From Aquimarina sp. ERC-38 (GTDB taxonomy: Bacteria; Bacteroidota; Bacteroidia; Flavobacteriales; Flavobacteriaceae): a DNA stretch of 64,000 bases. A program made the position numbers and the translations under genes. The notes beneath the pieces were generated by a model. The model made no database searches. It saw only the letters and a program-made list of their open reading frames with translations, and was not told the origin of the DNA. Shown one piece after another: positions 55,423 through 64,000 of the stretch; within the stretch, counting starts at the first letter, position 1, and every line of letters begins with the position of its first letter. The stretch spans positions 3,019,501 through 3,083,500 of the forward strand of contig NZ_CP098511.1 of assembly GCF_026222555.1 (NCBI RefSeq), given 5' to 3'.

Positions 55423-57520
55423 CCAACGGTATACATATCAAAAATGCCTGCTATGGATAACGGTCCTTTTAATAGCAGGTAAAGTGCAGTCACAAGAACC
55501 TATCGGAGACCTTCTTCCGGAAGTAAAGGTAATTGGTAAGGCTACTAAAAACAGTATTTTGCTACGTTGGGGGGTAACTACTCCGACCAGCTGGAAATAT
55601 GCTAATGATTATGGCTACATTATCGAGCGAAAAACAATTACCCGAGGTGGTGAGATCTTAAAAGATTCGGAGGTTACGCTATTAACAGAGCAACCTATTA
55701 AACCACAACCCATGATAAAATGGGAGGAGTTTACTGAGAAAAACAAAAATGCTGCTATTGTTGCTCAGGCACTTTATGGTGAAAGCTTTGAAGTGGACCT
55801 AGAAGGTGGTGGTAATGCCATGGTGAGCATCGTTAACCAGGCTTCTGCTCTGGAACAACGATTTTCGTTTGCTTTATTTGCGGCAGATCAGGATTTTGAA
55901 GTAGCTAAGTTTTCAGGACTGGGATTTGTGGACGCATCGGTACTTCCCGGAGAGCAGTACTTATATACTATTAAAACTGCCATTACAGAAGAAAAACTAT
56001 CCGTAAAACCAGGGGGAGTATATTTAGGGCTTCAGGATTTTCAGCCTTTACCAGAACCTCTGGATGTGAACGGGATATTTAAAGACCAGAGTGTAGCATT
56101 AAGCTGGAACTATGTGCTTCTTAAAAGGCAATATAACAATTACATGGTAGAACGCTCAACTGATGGCGGAGTTACATTTGACAGGTTAGATCATATACCG
56201 GTAGCTAATTTAAGTGAAAAAGTAAAAAATCCTTCTGACCGGATGTTCTACCTGGATAGCCTTCCACAAAACGGGAAAGAATATCAGTATAGAGTTAAAG
56301 GTATTTCTCCTTTTGGAGAAGTTGGTCCCCCTTCGGATATCGTAAAAGGTCAAGGTGTTAAAGCCTTAGGGTTTACTCCGGGAATTGCTTCGGTAAAACT
56401 ATCTGAAACCGAAGATACGGTTCTGTTAATATGGGAATTTCCGGAAGAAGGAATGGAGCAGTTGTCCCATTTTGAACTCAACCGATCTGATAAAGTAAGA
56501 GGCGGTTATCAAGTACATACTCCTAATATTTCAAAAGCGCAACGGCAAATAGAAGTAGGAAACCTGCAAGCTATCAATTATTTTAACATTACTGCCGTAG
56601 GAGTAGACGGGTCAAAAAGAGGATCTTTTCCTAAAATGGTGCAACTTGATGATAGTACCCCACCGGCAATACCTATAGCAATTACAGGAACCATAGATTC
56701 TACCGGAGTGGTACAGTTACAATGGCAACAAAACCTGGAAAATGACTTTTTAGGCTACCGGGTGTTCCGTGCAAATATGGAAAATGAGGAGTTCACCCAG
56801 GTGACCGTAGAACCTATTTCAAAAAGTTCATTTACAGATACTGTTAGTGTCCGACTCCTTAATAATACCATTTATTACAAAGTCCAGGCCTTTGACAAAC
56901 GCTATAATCCTTCTGAATTTTCTGAAGTTGCTGCTATTAAAAAACCGGATATAATTCCTCCTACCCAACCGGTGTTTGGTTCTTTTCTGGTTGAAGAAGG
57001 AAAAGTCATTTTAAAATGGATTGCAAGTAGTAGCGAGGATGCTTTAAAAACCCTGGTATATAGAAAGGAAAAAGGAAAAGAAGATATCTGGGAGCTAGTT
57101 GCGGAAAAAGCAATTGCTGAGACTAAATTTGAAGATACTTCCATAGTTCCGGCTACCACATATCTCTATACCATTCTTACTATGGATTCTTCAGGATTAG
57201 AATCAGAACCAGTAGTTCCCCTAAGCATCACTACAACTAAAACATCGATCAAAGCGGTTGATCGATTCCAAGCTGTGGTCAATGTTGAAGCTCAAAATAT
57301 TAAGATCACCTGGAAATACACCGGTGGGGAGGTTGTAGAATATTCGCTTTTTAAAGCCGGAGAAGAAGAACCACTTACTTTATATAAAGTATTTAAAGAA
57401 GGGCATAAAGATTTTATTGATAGCAATTTAAAGATTAATACCAACTATACTTATGGGATACAGGCCTTACTTCGAAATGGTGCTAAATCCCCGGTAAAAA
57501 CAATCAACGTAGCATATTAA
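55415..57520 (+). CDS. Exported multi-fibronectin-III protein
   Basis: 701 aa. Signal peptide ending KVQSQ, then a Greek-key start domain ('VIGKATKNSILLRWGVTTPTSWKYANDYGYIIER') and about four to five fibronectin type III repeats with the recurrent 'VxLxWxxxxxxxxxxYxVxR' pattern ('VALSWNYVLLKRQYNNYMVERS', 'VQLQWQQNLENDFLGYRVFRA', 'VILKWIASSSEDALKTLVYRK'). There is no T9SS domain, so it probably stays as a periplasmic or outer-membrane-bound partner. Starts inside the last 8 bp of the previous gene and stops 2 bp before the next GTG. Confidence 0.88.
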   Translation: MNNQRYTYQKCLLWITVLLIAGKVQSQEPIGDLLPEVKVIGKATKNSILLRWGVTTPTSWKYANDYGYIIERKTITRGGEILKDSEVTLLTEQPIKPQPMIKWEEFTEKNKNAAIVAQALYGESFEVDLEGGGNAMVSIVNQASALEQRFSFALFAADQDFEVAKFSGLGFVDASVLPGEQYLYTIKTAITEEKLSVKPGGVYLGLQDFQPLPEPLDVNGIFKDQSVALSWNYVLLKRQYNNYMVERSTDGGVTFDRLDHIPVANLSEKVKNPSDRMFYLDSLPQNGKEYQYRVKGISPFGEVGPPSDIVKGQGVKALGFTPGIASVKLSETEDTVLLIWEFPEEGMEQLSHFELNRSDKVRGGYQVHTPNISKAQRQIEVGNLQAINYFNITAVGVDGSKRGSFPKMVQLDDSTPPAIPIAITGTIDSTGVVQLQWQQNLENDFLGYRVFRANMENEEFTQVTVEPISKSSFTDTVSVRLLNNTIYYKVQAFDKRYNPSEFSEVAAIKKPDIIPPTQPVFGSFLVEEGKVILKWIASSSEDALKTLVYRKEKGKEDIWELVAEKAIAETKFEDTSIVPATTYLYTILTMDSSGLESEPVVPLSITTTKTSIKAVDRFQAVVNVEAQNIKITWKYTGGEVVEYSLFKAGEEEPLTLYKVFKEGHKDFIDSNLKINTNYTYGIQALLRNGAKSPVKTINVAY

Positions 57521-57531
57521 AAGTGGGAATT

Positions 57532-60500
57532 ATGAAGAGATTATTATTGTTACTAGGGATGTTATTAGGTATGCATTATACTTATGGACAAATATATAAT
57601 ATCAAATATGAACTGAAGGTAGCCCCTGGACATGGAAGTTATGGAGGGGGATGTAGAAATGATATCAGGGTACGTGTTTTTTATAGAGTTAACAATGGTC
57701 GAGAACAATTTAGGGACCTTAATAATGGGAGATATCTGGATTTAAATGGAGGCTCGACAGATCCTGACCCTTTTTCTGAGAGATTTGAAATAAGGGGGGG
57801 TACGGTAAAATTCACCAAATTAGAGACCTGGGCTTCCCGAAACTGGCGTAGGAAAGCGGGAGGATGTGGAGGAAGCGTAGCTTTTAATACTGAAAAGGAA
57901 ACACATCCTATAAATTCAAACTGTACTACTATAGTAACTGATATTACAAAATGGTGGAGAGCTTCACTGTCGATAACTATAGAACCAGAATTAAGTATTA
58001 CCAAACCGGGTAACAGAAAATCCGTAATTGCATGTGTTGGTGAAGACCATCTTTTACAAGCTACACCAGGGTTTACTCCAAAGGGTAATATATATGTATG
58101 GGAGTTTTTGGATAAAATTAATAGAGAGGGTACAAAAACTCCCGGATATCAGGCAGTAATAGATTATGCCGCAAAAAAACATATTGAATTAGAAGCTTGC
58201 AATACAAGTACAGATCCTGATAAATGTCAAGGGGAACTAAAGGCCTTTACAGATGCTATGGTAGAATCATTCAATTATAGTCCGAAATATACCTATAGTG
58301 ATGTCTGGAGGCCTATAAGAAATATCACAAGAGATGCATCTTCCCAAGTTTCCTTACGTGATATTTATCCGTTAGATATATATTATCAAAGGGCAATAGG
58401 AACACCAATTGATATTCGTATTAAAACAAGCTGTGATAAAATTGTTCATGGTTACCAAGTAACCTTTTTACCTGAACCTCCGAAAGCCATAGGTACTCCC
58501 GACATTATTGAACCTACCTGTTCGTATACGGATGATGCGAGATTTACGCTATTTTTTGATCGGCAGATAAATAGGAACGAAAAAATAAATATTGCACTAC
58601 GTAAAAAGTTTAAGAATGGAACTTATGAGACTTTTGATAGTAATGACAATATTCGATATTTTGATTTTGTAGATGGTAGAAAATGGTCATATACTTGGAA
58701 AACTAAACCTAATATAGGCAAGGAATTAGTAGCCGGTGATTATGAGTTCTTAGTAGCAGGAGTTGAAAGAAATGCAGGGTCGAATGCTACTCCTACATGT
58801 GATCCGCTAAAAGGTTATTTTACGATTGAACCCACTGATCGTGTTCAATTTAACGCTACTAAACTACAAGATGAAACCTGTTTTAACCTTAATAATGGGC
58901 AGATTGAACTTACCGCATCAGGGGGTTCAGAAACGTATTCTTATATTCTGAATGGCACTAATTGGGTTGGATCTAAAACCTTTACTCAAGCGCAATCACC
59001 ATTTCTACTCAGGAACCTGCCCCCTGGAACTTATAATATTCAGGTTCGGGATTCTAATGCATGTTATGATAAAGAAAGTAGTGGCGACACTAATAAAGTA
59101 GTAACTATACGGATCGAAGAAAAACAAGAACTACGGCATCAAATTATTACCAGTACGACGAATCCACAAAATCCCGGGGCACCCGGATTAAGAGATGGAG
59201 TGATCAATATCACTTCGGTTTCCGGGGGTAGCCCCAAAAAGGAGAACGGAAAGGACTATTATGACTATGTAGTATTGCTAAATGGATCTTCTGTAAATAC
59301 ACTTACGGGCAGAGGGTATGCAAATGGTTTTCGAATAGATGGTCTGGGCGAAGGGAACCATCGAATCCGATATACCGACGCCAATGGGTGTTCAGTAACT
59401 TCTGATTTACCCCAAATTCGGGATCCGCAACCTATTACCTATACCCTCACTAAAAGCGATCCAAGTTGTGCCGATGCTAATGACGGAGAACTTAAGGTTT
59501 CAAATATTCAGGGTGGATATCCTAATTATGTTGTACGCTGGACTCGTAACGGAGTTCCCATCCCCGGTAATATAACTTCCATTACCGGTAGCGATGCCAC
59601 CTATACCCTTACTATTACCGATCAACGCTCCGGTCGAGCCTATCAAGATAATATACGATTTGACAACGTACCGCTTCCAATTATATTTACTCAAAATATA
59701 GCTCTAATTCAGTGTTATGGTGAAAAAGCAGCGGTTACAATTACCGCCCGCGGTGGAAAACCACCTTATCAATATGGTGTATGGTCAGGAACTCAAGTGA
59801 CCTGGTATAATTCTAACCGGATTGAACTTCCGGCTTCTACAGGTGCCGGATATCGATTCCAGGTGCGCGAACGGTATCATACAGGCTGTGATTCGCCTAT
59901 CTCTCGGTATTACCCCATACGAGATGTTTCCCAGATCCTCATTGATGACAGTACTATTGTCGATAACAAAATATTTGGGGATAATAAAGGAAGTATTAAG
60001 ATTACTGTAACCGGTGGCAAACCACCTTATACCATCCGCTGGAGTAAAGAAGGAGATACTGGTTTTATAGCAAATGGAAATACAATTACGGGATTAACTT
60101 ACGGATACTATATCCCAACAATTACCGATAATACCGGAAGTTGTACCGTAATAGGCGATCGTATCTTAGTTGACCAACCTGATGAACTTATAGTAACCCT
60201 GGATGTGCTTTCTGATCCAATCCGGTGTTTTGAAGAATCCGGAACGATTACAGCAACCGTAACCGGAGGTTCTGAGAATTATGCTTACACCTGGTATTTG
60301 GACGGAATTAAGATTTCCGGTGAAAATGGAAATCAATTGGAAAATAGTAGTACCGGAAATTATAGTATCTTAATTGATGATGGCTATACCACTACTACAG
60401 AGGCTGTCACCTTTACCCAACCGGATCAATTAGGTTTTACCATTGCAGGTAAAGACGTACTATGTTATGATGGCTCTGATGGTGAGATTCATATTAATGC

Positions 60501-63500
60501 TACCGGGGGAACCCTTCCTTATTACTATTCCATCGATAATAAGCAAACTTATACTTCTTTTAACTTGACTGCCGATCATCATCTTACTAATTTGATTGCC
60601 GGAACCTATGAGGTTTGGTTAAAAGACGCTAATGATTGTGAACCGGATTCGTCACAAACCATTGAAATTAACCAACCCGGGGAAGTTCGAATTACTTTAG
60701 ATACGTTATTTGACGTAACCCGAAGAGGAACAAACGATGGGTTTATCGAAGTGTCCATTACCGGTGTCGATGGACCATATACCGTAGAATGGACTCGGGC
60801 AGAAGATCCAAGCTTTTTAGAAACCTCAGAAGACCTTAAAGATGTATATTTTGGAACCTATACCCTTAGCATCTTAGATCAGAAAAACTGTGGTTTTACA
60901 CAAACCTATACCGTACGAGAACCTTTACCTATGCAGGTAGCCTTAACTATAGAAACCCCGGTTTTATGTTATGGAGATCAACTGGGCGAATTATTGGCAA
61001 ATGTAACCGGTGGTTTCCCCATTGAATCAACCCCGGAAGATTTTAGTTATCAATGGTTCCAATTAGAAGGAGCAAACGAGATAGCGCTAAATACGGATAC
61101 ATCCCTATATACACTTTCTAACTTACCAGCCGGATGGTATAAACTCATAGCTACGGATGCTAAAGGGGTGGTTGCGGAAAATACTATTGAAATTACACAA
61201 CCTGATGACCTAATCGTTACACTTATGGATACCACTAATGTTTTATGTTACGGAGAAGCTACAGGAAGTATCAAAATTTTGGTAGAAGGTGGACCTAAAA
61301 ATCCTCAAACCAATACTTATTTACCTTACACCTATCAATGGACAAAGGAAGAAGATCCGGGTTATACGGCAACTACAGCAAACCTGGACAATATCACCGC
61401 TGGTACGTATAACTTACTGATTTTTGATGATAACCTTTGTACTACTACTTTAAAAGATATAGTCATCGACCAACCTAAAGCTCCGCTAGAGGTTACTAAT
61501 GTAGTCGCTACAAACTTAACCGGGTTTCAAACAGGTAACGGTAGTATTTCGATGGAAGTTATAGGGGGAACTCCTCCGTATACCTATCAATGGACAAATG
61601 CAGATGATGCTTCTTATCAAGCATCTACTTTAAATATTCAAAATCTTTCCATTGGAAATTATACCCTCGTAGTGACTGATACCGCAAACTGTAGCCTTAC
61701 TTTTAAACAACAAATTACCGAACCGGATAAATTAATTAGTACTATCAATCCGCTTACTATTGCAGAAAGCGTACAATGTCATGGAGGTAATACGATACAA
61801 CCCTTAGTAACTAGAACCACCGGGGGATTCGGGGCCTATAGCTATGCCTGGTACGAACAAGGTGACCTATCTACTATTTTATATACCGGGGCAGATACTC
61901 CCGTAGTCCCGGCAGGAACGTACAAGGTAATTGTTACTGATGAAAACGGAAATATTGCTGAAGATGTTTATAGGGTAGAAGAACCGGATGCTTTAGAAAT
62001 AACCGAGAAAGTAACTCACCTTAAATGTAATAATGATACGGACGGGCGTATTGACGTTACGGTTTCCGGAGGTGTTGCCCCTTATACGTATGTTTGGAGT
62101 AACGGTACAATACAAGAAGATTTAGATAATTTAAGAGCTGGTAGTTATACGTTGCGTATTAAAGATGCAAACGGATGTATTTTATCTAAAGTTATCGAAG
62201 TTGTTCAGCCGGGAGCTTTATTTGCCAATATCACCAGAACTTACCCTTCTTCAAAAGGAGCTAATGACGGAAATATTCATATAGAAATGATTGGAGGGAC
62301 TCCTCCCTTTACTTATAACTGGAAAATGAGTAACGGTTCCTCCCTAACCGAAAGCGGAAATATTCTAAATAATACCAGTGCCGGAAAGTATGCTGTTACC
62401 ATCACGGATGTTAATAATTGTATGTTGGTCATTGATGATGTTGATCTATTTGAGCCCCCGGCCTTAGAAGTAACGGTAGCACAGAATAACGTAATTTCAT
62501 GCTTTGGGAATACCACCACCGGAAGTTTAATTGCTGTAGTGGAAGGAGGCGTACCATACAATGCAATCAAACAATTCGAATACCAGTGGTATGATGCAAC
62601 TACCAATGTATTTCTCGGTAGCGATGCAGCAGTTCTATCAAATATTAGTGCAGGAGATTATTACGTACGGGTAACGGATGCCGTAGGTACTTCAGCCACA
62701 AGTAAGGTATTTACAATAACGGAACCCGAGGAGCTGGTTGTGACTATAGATACTGACTTTATCAATTGCGGAGACCAGGAGGACTGGCATTTAATTCCTA
62801 TAGTACAAGGTGGAACTCCACCTTACAAATACCAATGGAATACCGGGGATACAAAAGTGGAACTATATAACCGCTTGGCCGGAACCTATAAGGTAGACCT
62901 TATCGATCAACGCGGATGTACTGCAACGACTCAGGTAACTTTGGTTCCGCCACCAAACTTACAGGCTAGTCATACTTTTACCATTCCTACTTGTTATCAA
63001 GGTTGTGATGCTTCTATTGATCTAGAAGTTATTGGGGGAACGCCTCCTTATCAATATAACTGGAGTAATCAAACAAAAAGGAAGAATCTAACCGAGGTTT
63101 GTGTGGGTACTTATTCTGTCACTGTAACAGACTTTAAGGGTTGCCAGATGGATTATACTATAGAAATTCCAAACCAGGAACCAATAGTTGTGGACTTGGG
63201 TGAAGATGTTACTTTATGTAAAGATCAGTTTGAGAAGTTGGATGCTAGCATTGCTGATACTAAAGCAACTTATCAATGGACCGCAACTAACGGATTTACG
63301 GCAACAACCGCACAAATAGAGGTGGATAAGAGTGGTACATATACTGTGATTGCAACAAATAGTAATGGCTGTACGGCAACCGATACTATTGAAATACAAA
63401 CTACTACTAATGAAATCTACACTAATTTTATTGCAAATTCTCAAGTTTATGTAGATGAAGTTTTTGTTCTGGTTGATATTAGCGAACCGAATCCGGATAC

Positions 63501-63957
63501 CCTACTTTGGGAATTCCCTTTAGAAGCTGATGTACTGTATCAAGATAATGACTATGCAGAACTGTCTTTTGACCGTCCCGGGGAATATGAAGTAAGCATT
63601 CAAACCAGTTTCGGGTTGTGTACTGAGGTACATTCTAAAACCATTTTTGTTGTAGAAAAAGAATTTGGCCCTAATACCGAAGAAACGAACCTACCGGAAG
63701 AACAAATTGAATTTATGATGTATCCAAATCCGACTCTTGACGGAAAGTTTACAGTAGCTATTGAGCTTCCATACAGGCAAGCGGTAAGTTGTAAGATGTA
63801 CGGAATTGCCAATAACACCTTATTAGCGGTACAAAAAGGAACTGATAAAAATAAATACGAATTTAAATTTGATATGGATCATTTACCTAGTGGAACCTAT
63901 TTTATGTTGTTTGAAACTTCATCAGGTAGCCAGGTACACAAACTAATATTGGAATAA
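57532..63957 (+). CDS. Giant T9SS cargo with 17 SprB-type repeats (adhesin-like)
   Basis: 2141 aa from the ATG at 57532; a GTG three codons earlier (57523) is also in frame. Signal peptide MKRLLLLLGMLLGMHYTYG, an N-terminal Cys-containing domain (about 20-150), a second region to about 430, then 17 SprB-type repeats (about 437-1880). These follow the family pattern 'C-x-G-x-x-x-G-x-I-x-x-x-V-x-G-G-x-x-P-Y-x-Y-x-W'. An Ig-like domain (about 1885-1960), a PKD-like one (about 1965-2040) and a T9SS type A domain (about 2062-2141, MYPNPTLDGKFTVAIELP) follow. SprB is the mobile gliding adhesin in Flavobacterium johnsoniae; this protein has the same repeat family but a different layout. Confidence 0.9.
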   Translation: MKRLLLLLGMLLGMHYTYGQIYNIKYELKVAPGHGSYGGGCRNDIRVRVFYRVNNGREQFRDLNNGRYLDLNGGSTDPDPFSERFEIRGGTVKFTKLETWASRNWRRKAGGCGGSVAFNTEKETHPINSNCTTIVTDITKWWRASLSITIEPELSITKPGNRKSVIACVGEDHLLQATPGFTPKGNIYVWEFLDKINREGTKTPGYQAVIDYAAKKHIELEACNTSTDPDKCQGELKAFTDAMVESFNYSPKYTYSDVWRPIRNITRDASSQVSLRDIYPLDIYYQRAIGTPIDIRIKTSCDKIVHGYQVTFLPEPPKAIGTPDIIEPTCSYTDDARFTLFFDRQINRNEKINIALRKKFKNGTYETFDSNDNIRYFDFVDGRKWSYTWKTKPNIGKELVAGDYEFLVAGVERNAGSNATPTCDPLKGYFTIEPTDRVQFNATKLQDETCFNLNNGQIELTASGGSETYSYILNGTNWVGSKTFTQAQSPFLLRNLPPGTYNIQVRDSNACYDKESSGDTNKVVTIRIEEKQELRHQIITSTTNPQNPGAPGLRDGVINITSVSGGSPKKENGKDYYDYVVLLNGSSVNTLTGRGYANGFRIDGLGEGNHRIRYTDANGCSVTSDLPQIRDPQPITYTLTKSDPSCADANDGELKVSNIQGGYPNYVVRWTRNGVPIPGNITSITGSDATYTLTITDQRSGRAYQDNIRFDNVPLPIIFTQNIALIQCYGEKAAVTITARGGKPPYQYGVWSGTQVTWYNSNRIELPASTGAGYRFQVRERYHTGCDSPISRYYPIRDVSQILIDDSTIVDNKIFGDNKGSIKITVTGGKPPYTIRWSKEGDTGFIANGNTITGLTYGYYIPTITDNTGSCTVIGDRILVDQPDELIVTLDVLSDPIRCFEESGTITATVTGGSENYAYTWYLDGIKISGENGNQLENSSTGNYSILIDDGYTTTTEAVTFTQPDQLGFTIAGKDVLCYDGSDGEIHINATGGTLPYYYSIDNKQTYTSFNLTADHHLTNLIAGTYEVWLKDANDCEPDSSQTIEINQPGEVRITLDTLFDVTRRGTNDGFIEVSITGVDGPYTVEWTRAEDPSFLETSEDLKDVYFGTYTLSILDQKNCGFTQTYTVREPLPMQVALTIETPVLCYGDQLGELLANVTGGFPIESTPEDFSYQWFQLEGANEIALNTDTSLYTLSNLPAGWYKLIATDAKGVVAENTIEITQPDDLIVTLMDTTNVLCYGEATGSIKILVEGGPKNPQTNTYLPYTYQWTKEEDPGYTATTANLDNITAGTYNLLIFDDNLCTTTLKDIVIDQPKAPLEVTNVVATNLTGFQTGNGSISMEVIGGTPPYTYQWTNADDASYQASTLNIQNLSIGNYTLVVTDTANCSLTFKQQITEPDKLISTINPLTIAESVQCHGGNTIQPLVTRTTGGFGAYSYAWYEQGDLSTILYTGADTPVVPAGTYKVIVTDENGNIAEDVYRVEEPDALEITEKVTHLKCNNDTDGRIDVTVSGGVAPYTYVWSNGTIQEDLDNLRAGSYTLRIKDANGCILSKVIEVVQPGALFANITRTYPSSKGANDGNIHIEMIGGTPPFTYNWKMSNGSSLTESGNILNNTSAGKYAVTITDVNNCMLVIDDVDLFEPPALEVTVAQNNVISCFGNTTTGSLIAVVEGGVPYNAIKQFEYQWYDATTNVFLGSDAAVLSNISAGDYYVRVTDAVGTSATSKVFTITEPEELVVTIDTDFINCGDQEDWHLIPIVQGGTPPYKYQWNTGDTKVELYNRLAGTYKVDLIDQRGCTATTQVTLVPPPNLQASHTFTIPTCYQGCDASIDLEVIGGTPPYQYNWSNQTKRKNLTEVCVGTYSVTVTDFKGCQMDYTIEIPNQEPIVVDLGEDVTLCKDQFEKLDASIADTKATYQWTATNGFTATTAQIEVDKSGTYTVIATNSNGCTATDTIEIQTTTNEIYTNFIANSQVYVDEVFVLVDISEPNPDTLLWEFPLEADVLYQDNDYAELSFDRPGEYEVSIQTSFGLCTEVHSKTIFVVEKEFGPNTEETNLPEEQIEFMMYPNPTLDGKFTVAIELPYRQAVSCKMYGIANNTLLAVQKGTDKNKYEFKFDMDHLPSGTYFMLFETSSGSQVHKLILE

Positions 63958-64000
63958 AGTAAAGAGCCCCATAAAGCAATGCCCCAAATAAACGCTTTAT

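Noticed and set aside
57523..57531. GTG start three codons before the ATG of the SprB-type protein
   Set aside because: Kept as an alternative only: the ATG at 57532 gives a cleaner signal peptide (MKRLLLLLG).

Overview
The window is AT-rich chromosomal DNA from a member of the Bacteroidota, most likely a (marine) Flavobacteriaceae. The basis is TonB receptors with STN and carboxypeptidase-regulatory domains, DUF4249 lipoproteins, SprB repeats, type IX secretion (T9SS) C-terminal sorting domains, several genes with TTG/GTG starts, and TAnnTTTG-like -7 boxes. No rRNA, tRNA, CRISPR array or intact transposase gene is visible. The genus cannot be fixed from the sequence alone.

Layout. 0.66-11.4 kb is one tightly packed outer-membrane operon: an exported protein of unknown function, a 923-aa TonB-dependent receptor, four tandem and very similar DUF4249 lipoproteins, and an MG2-type secreted protein. 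11.4-19.5 kb holds housekeeping genes (YifB/ComM ATPase, PcrA/UvrD helicase, a threonylcarbamoyl-AMP synthase family protein), an esterase lipoprotein, an AraC regulator and a HEPN/MNT toxin-antitoxin-like pair. The gap before pcrA hides the eroded remains of what looks like a second, AbiE-type (type IV) toxin-antitoxin pair and a GC-rich tandem repeat. 19.7-30.6 kb carries small secreted proteins, an OmpA-family lipoprotein, a glycosyltransferase, a lone HsdR-N protein, holA, a PRC-barrel pair, fumC, a 57-aa membrane peptide, an Rrf2 regulator and a T9SS cargo protein. A MITE-like element with an apparent 8-bp target duplication lies at 20.7 kb.

30.9-39.5 kb contains a 1194-aa T9SS cargo (predicted parallel beta-helix, ricin-like domain, four repeats), a SAM methyltransferase overlapping a tiny winged-helix-like gene, paired lipoproteins (one with a collagen-like stretch), two MsrB enzymes (cytosolic and exported) and a hydrolase. 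Upstream of the methyltransferase is an 82-nt segment that folds by eye into a compact four-way junction. 39.8-50.5 kb has a DEAH helicase, an RlmI-like methyltransferase bracketed by inverted copies of a dispersed palindromic repeat, a second OmpA-family lipoprotein, a sensor-kinase-like protein whose catalytic residues are replaced, DUF2147 and DUF2237 proteins, an FAD oxidoreductase and a QueD/PTPS enzyme.

50.8-64.0 kb is a three-gene, translationally coupled block coding for giant exported proteins: 1538 aa with no recognised domains, 701 aa with fibronectin-III modules, and 2141 aa with 17 SprB-type repeats and a T9SS sorting signal. The SprB repeats are arranged in A-B-C triads with a strict cysteine phasing. 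This block is the best candidate here for an undescribed cell-surface system, and the four-lipoprotein array at 4-9.5 kb is second.
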